Shown one piece after another: positions 13,287 through 16,544 of a stretch of 16,544 bases of DNA; positions within the stretch are counted from its first letter, which is position 1; each line of letters opens with the position of its first letter. The notes under the pieces were generated by a model. It was not told the origin of the DNA. It worked only from the letters and a program-made list of their open reading frames with translations, and made no database searches. The DNA is taken from the NCBI GenBank assembly GCA_013138555.1, contig WTCN01000175.1, positions 1 through 16,544 of the forward strand, in the 5' to 3' direction. This DNA comes from Methyloprofundus sp. (GTDB lineage Bacteria > Pseudomonadota > Gammaproteobacteria > Methylococcales > Methylomonadaceae). The translations under genes and the position numbers were made by a program.

Positions 13287-14421
13287 TATTGGTGTTGTTG
13301 GTAGGTTTCATGCTTTTGACCTGGCAAGAGAATTAAAAAGACATGATTTATTAAATAAACTCATCACCACTTACCCAAAATTTAAAGTTAAAGAATGGGA
13401 AATAGACAAAAATGACATAGTTTCCGAGCTACCCTTAGAGATTTTAAACAGGTATAGGAAAAAACTCCCCTTACTGTCTAATAACTCAATCAATTCTTTT
13501 GTTAACAAACAGCATGCCAAAAATGCCGCAAGATATCTGGATGAATGTGATATTTATATAGGCTGGAGTGGATCAAGTTTAGAAACAATTATTAAAGCCA
13601 AAGAACAAAATAAAATAACGATTCTGGAGCGTGGAAGTTCTCACTATTCACACCAGATGGCAACCTTACTTGATGAGTATAAAAAGTATGCAAATACCCA
13701 TTTTATACCGAATTATATGGCATGGCAAAGAGAACTTTTAGAATATGAATTAGCTGACTATATCTCTATTCCGTCTTCTTATGTACAGCGCACTTTTGTG
13801 GAAAATGGCATCCCCGAAGAAAAATTACTTTTAAATCCCTACGGTGTTAATTTATCAAAGTTTGAACAGGTAACAAAAAAAGATTCAATTTTTAGGATTA
13901 TATATGCAGGGGGACTTAGCTTGCGAAAAGGCTCCCATTATTTGTTACAAGCTTTTTATGAGCTTAATTTACCAAACTGTGAATTGTGGCACCTAGGCAG
14001 TATAACAGATGAAATAAAGCCTTTTATAAACCAGTACCCGTGTAAGAACATCTCTTTTTTTGGTCATTTGCAACAAGACGAACTACACAAATATTATTCT
14101 CAAGGCTCGGTATTTATAATGGCTTCCATAGAGGAAGGAATGGCTATGGTGCAACTCCAAGCCATGGCTTGTGGACTGCCATTAATTTGCACGATGCATA
14201 CGGGTGGAGACGATTTAATGACAGCCAATGGGAAAGAAGGCTTTGCCATCCCAGCTCAAGAAGTAGATGCTTTAAAAGAAAAAATTTTATTCATGTATGA
14301 CAATCAGTCCCTTGCTAAAGAAATGGGGCAAAGGGCAAAAAAAAGAGTTTCCAATGGTTTTAGCTGGGCGGATTATGGGAATCGATATGTTAAAAATCTA
14401 AACACAATTATTCAGCAGTAA
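13276..14421 (+). CDS. Glycosyltransferase family 4 (second)
   Basis: 381 residues with a GT-B fold. The N-terminus (MKVNIGVVGRFHAFDLARELK) and the acceptor-side region containing GSSHYSHQM (about 121-129) are followed by NPYGVNLSKFEQV, IIYAGGLSLRKGSHYLLQAF and FFGHLQQDELHKYYSQGSVFIM. The E-x7-E site reads EEGMAMVQLQAMACGLP (from about residue 286): the second Glu is Gln. This Gln form is found in a recognised subgroup of GT4, so it need not mean loss of activity. It overlaps the CgeB-type gene by 11 bases. The donor sugar is unknown. It ends the first coupled block; a 92-base gap follows. Confidence 0.85.
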   Translation: MKVNIGVVGRFHAFDLARELKRHDLLNKLITTYPKFKVKEWEIDKNDIVSELPLEILNRYRKKLPLLSNNSINSFVNKQHAKNAARYLDECDIYIGWSGSSLETIIKAKEQNKITILERGSSHYSHQMATLLDEYKKYANTHFIPNYMAWQRELLEYELADYISIPSSYVQRTFVENGIPEEKLLLNPYGVNLSKFEQVTKKDSIFRIIYAGGLSLRKGSHYLLQAFYELNLPNCELWHLGSITDEIKPFINQYPCKNISFFGHLQQDELHKYYSQGSVFIMASIEEGMAMVQLQAMACGLPLICTMHTGGDDLMTANGKEGFAIPAQEVDALKEKILFMYDNQSLAKEMGQRAKKRVSNGFSWADYGNRYVKNLNTIIQQ

Positions 14422-14513
14422 GTTCCAATACATTACTTTCAGCTATTTATATTCATTCATGAGATATAAACTCTTTGGAGAAAAAATAAAATACTTAAGA
14501 ATAAACTAATTTT

Positions 14514-15734
14514 ATGCCTAAATTAAATAAAAGTTTTATCACTACAATTGCCACTGTATTAATACCGATCAGTATGCAGTTTATATATATACGCTATGTT
14601 TCCTATGAAGTTGATAAAACAATTTACGGGAATTTTATCTTACTACAAACACTCATAGCAGGGCTATCCTATATTTTTTTACAGATTCCTTCACAGGCTT
14701 ATACCCGGTTTTATAATACTCAGGAAGACAAACAAAAATTTATTAATGAGTTCAGGACACTTTTGATTTTCATTAATATCCTTTGCTTCTTTGTCATCAT
14801 GCTTTACGGTAGCATGATGCAGAAATTTTCATTATCAATATTATTAACAATATTTATCTATTTTGTTTTTTTAAATAATTATGCTTTCAATCAGAATATT
14901 TTCTTATTAAACATGGAAAGAGGAAAATATTTTTATCTTAAAGTTTTTGAAGCCACAGCAAAATTTGTCTTACCTATTATCTTTTATTACTTAAATGAAA
15001 CCCTCTTCTCTTTTTTACTAGGTTTATGTACAGGGTATGCTATTTCTTTTTGTGTATTGATGTTTTTCTTAAAAGATTATAAGTTTTATTTTATAATAAA
15101 TATTAAAAACCTGAATAAATATTTTAAGTTTGCCTATCCTATCTTTTTTGTCAGCATTTTTAGCTGGGCAATTTCCCTGGCAGACAGGTATTTTATAGAA
15201 TTTTTCAATGGTACTGAGCAAGTTGCGACTTATGCCATTTTGGCACAAGTCGCTGGAATTGGACAAATAGTAGGACAAATTTATACCTTACATGTGAACC
15301 CAAAAGCATTAAAAATGTTTGAAGATGACAAAAAAAGTGCACTGGAGTATTTATCAAAAATTCTCAAAAAACTGGGGCTTGTTTTTATTTTATTATCAGT
15401 ATTAGCTTATTTATTACCCGTACAAATTTATGAGATATTGCTTGACCCAGAAATAATTGAACAACCCTATTACTTTATTACTTTTTTTATTTTGCTTATT
15501 GGTATTTTTATTACTGTTTACCAAACAGCCTATTCTATGTATTTAAACTTATTTAAAAAACTAAATATATTGGCATATATATATTTTATAGCTTTTATTT
15601 TCAATTTACTGGGAAATTTTTTTATTAAAAAATATGGAATGATTGCAGCCGCAATATCTACTTTACTAGCTTACACAATAATATTATCTGGACAAATTAT
15701 TTATATAAAATATACTAAGGCATTAACTAAATGA
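14514..15734 (+). CDS. wzx: Wzx-type oligosaccharide flippase
   Basis: 406 residues with about a dozen hydrophobic segments spread over the whole length and short basic loops, matching the MOP/PST exporter family. An early segment contains IYGNFILLQTLIAG, corresponding to the L-x-x-x-x-Y-G-x-(F/Y) region after the first helix in Wzx proteins; ISLADRYFIEFF near residue 220 is also characteristic. It should move lipid-linked repeat units across the inner membrane. The ribosome site is poor (AAGA about 12 bases upstream), and the 92-base gap before it contains only a 16-codon ORF. Its stop overlaps the next ATG as ATGA. The gene name is given from family and context, because sequences in this family diverge strongly. 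Confidence 0.8.
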   Translation: MPKLNKSFITTIATVLIPISMQFIYIRYVSYEVDKTIYGNFILLQTLIAGLSYIFLQIPSQAYTRFYNTQEDKQKFINEFRTLLIFINILCFFVIMLYGSMMQKFSLSILLTIFIYFVFLNNYAFNQNIFLLNMERGKYFYLKVFEATAKFVLPIIFYYLNETLFSFLLGLCTGYAISFCVLMFFLKDYKFYFIINIKNLNKYFKFAYPIFFVSIFSWAISLADRYFIEFFNGTEQVATYAILAQVAGIGQIVGQIYTLHVNPKALKMFEDDKKSALEYLSKILKKLGLVFILLSVLAYLLPVQIYEILLDPEIIEQPYYFITFFILLIGIFITVYQTAYSMYLNLFKKLNILAYIYFIAFIFNLLGNFFIKKYGMIAAAISTLLAYTIILSGQIIYIKYTKALTK

Positions 15735-16544
15735 TAACAACTCGTTTTAATTTCAAGTTAAAAAGATCCTCCCTGATACTACTCTCCCTTATCAGTGCAT
15801 TAGTGATCTCTTTAATTCTCATTAATCAAGATACAGACCTTGCACTTTCACTGGCTATATCAATTATTGATTTGACATTTATTTTATATGCATTATCTAC
15901 AAAGTATTTTAATCATTTAATTTTTAAGATATATTATGCCTATCATATTTTGACTTTAATTTTCCCACCCTTTATGATGGTCTTTCTTTACCCTATATCT
16001 GATGTTACACTTTTTCTAGAAACACGGTTCCTGATAAATGAGCATGATATATTAAAAGGGAATATACTCATTTTAATATATGACTTTATGCTAATTCTAG
16101 CTGTTCTTCTTTACAATAAAATAAGACTGATTAAAAAAAGAAAAAGAAAACTTATAAAATATTACCTATTAGATAGTAATAAATATTTTATAATTATTCT
16201 CATAGCCTTACTTTCATATTCTATGAAATTATATCTTATTTCAATAGGATCATGGTTTATGTATGAACAGGTAGATGGGACACAGTATTCTTTTCTTAAT
16301 ACTGCCGTAATATTAGAAAAGTTAGATATTTTGTTATTACTCTATATTGCATTTAATTATAGTTATAATAAAAGTAAATCTATGCTTGTCATCATGCTAG
16401 TTATTATTTTTACATCCCTATTCTTTGCAATTATTTCCACGTCTAAAACAAAACTTTTTATGGTTTTAATCCCTATTATTTTTCTAATAATGCAAACAAA
16501 ATATAAAAAAATATACATAACTGGAGTCATTATACTTTTTATGT
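15731..16544 (+). CDS. wzy: Probable Wzy-type O-antigen/capsule polymerase (partial, 3' end outside window)
   Basis: An open frame starts at the ATG overlapping the wzx stop codon and stays open for 271 codons to the window edge. AAGG lies about 10 bases upstream. The product begins MITTRFNFKLKRSS and then has repeated hydrophobic helices of about 20 residues, separated by short charged loops such as KIRLIKKRKRKLIKYY. A larger loop after SIGSWFMYEQVDG is followed by more helices containing IISTSKTKLF. Multi-helix proteins in this position, directly after Wzx, are usually the polymerase that joins repeat units in the periplasm. Wzy proteins share almost no sequence, so the call rests on topology and position; an exporter or acyltransferase is a less likely alternative. 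Confidence 0.6.
   Translation, partial: MITTRFNFKLKRSSLILLSLISALVISLILINQDTDLALSLAISIIDLTFILYALSTKYFNHLIFKIYYAYHILTLIFPPFMMVFLYPISDVTLFLETRFLINEHDILKGNILILIYDFMLILAVLLYNKIRLIKKRKRKLIKYYLLDSNKYFIIILIALLSYSMKLYLISIGSWFMYEQVDGTQYSFLNTAVILEKLDILLLLYIAFNYSYNKSKSMLVIMLVIIFTSLFFAIISTSKTKLFMVLIPIIFLIMQTKYKKIYITGVIILFM

Noticed and set aside
14459..14509. 16-codon ORF (MRYKLFGEKIKYLRIN) between the second GT4 gene and the flippase
   Set aside because: Too short to assign and without homology I can recognise; it could be a gene remnant or chance.
1..16544. CRISPR array, tRNA or rRNA genes
   Set aside because: No regularly spaced long repeats, no cloverleaf with CCA end and no rRNA-like segments were seen on either strand.

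Overview
The window looks like a chromosomal stretch of an AT-rich Gammaproteobacterium. The pointers are the dispersed palindromes, a PchR-like AraC regulator, a Phd-type antitoxin and a Wzx/Wzy-type polysaccharide locus. Genus and species cannot be read from the sequence. The left third is a mosaic of unrelated genes separated by repeats. The right two thirds are one long, very AT-rich, tightly packed polysaccharide operon that runs off the right edge.

Layout. 1-324: the C-terminal remnant of an IS4-like transposase, four short tandem repeats and a REP-like palindrome. 325-2906: a divergent pair, an AraC/PchR-like regulator (minus) and an exported amidohydrolase (plus). Between them lies a 15-bp sequence repeated at exactly 21 bp, which looks like an AraC-family operator. 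2907-3261: a convergent intergenic region full of inverted repeats. 3262-4050: an unrecognised exported four-cysteine protein (minus), preceded by a good sigma-54 (-24/-12) promoter match. 4075-4733: non-coding, ending in a 98-bp element with 23-bp inverted ends (a likely MITE). 4734-4952: an orphan Phd/YefM-type antitoxin.

5042-16544: the polysaccharide operon. In order it holds an asparagine-synthase-like amidotransferase, a SAM methyltransferase, a GT4 glycosyltransferase, a DRE-TIM aldolase fused to a DUF115/GT42-like domain, a HAD phosphatase, a CMP-sugar synthetase of the NeuA/KdsB class, a GT42/DUF115-like protein, a CgeB-type glycosyltransferase, a second GT4 enzyme, a Wzx flippase and the first 271 codons of a probable Wzy polymerase. 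Most neighbours overlap by 1-17 bases.

The most interesting part is the aldolase - phosphatase - CMP-synthetase - GT42-like block (8589-12265). It has the logic of a sialic-acid or Kdo pathway (make a 2-keto-3-deoxy acid, dephosphorylate it, activate it with CMP, transfer it). Within this window, however, a pyruvate-type DRE-TIM aldolase stands where the usual PEP-dependent NeuB/KdsA synthase would be. I infer a route to an unusual CMP-activated ulosonic acid built into the surface glycan. The asparagine-synthase-like enzyme and the methyltransferase could add amide and methyl groups.
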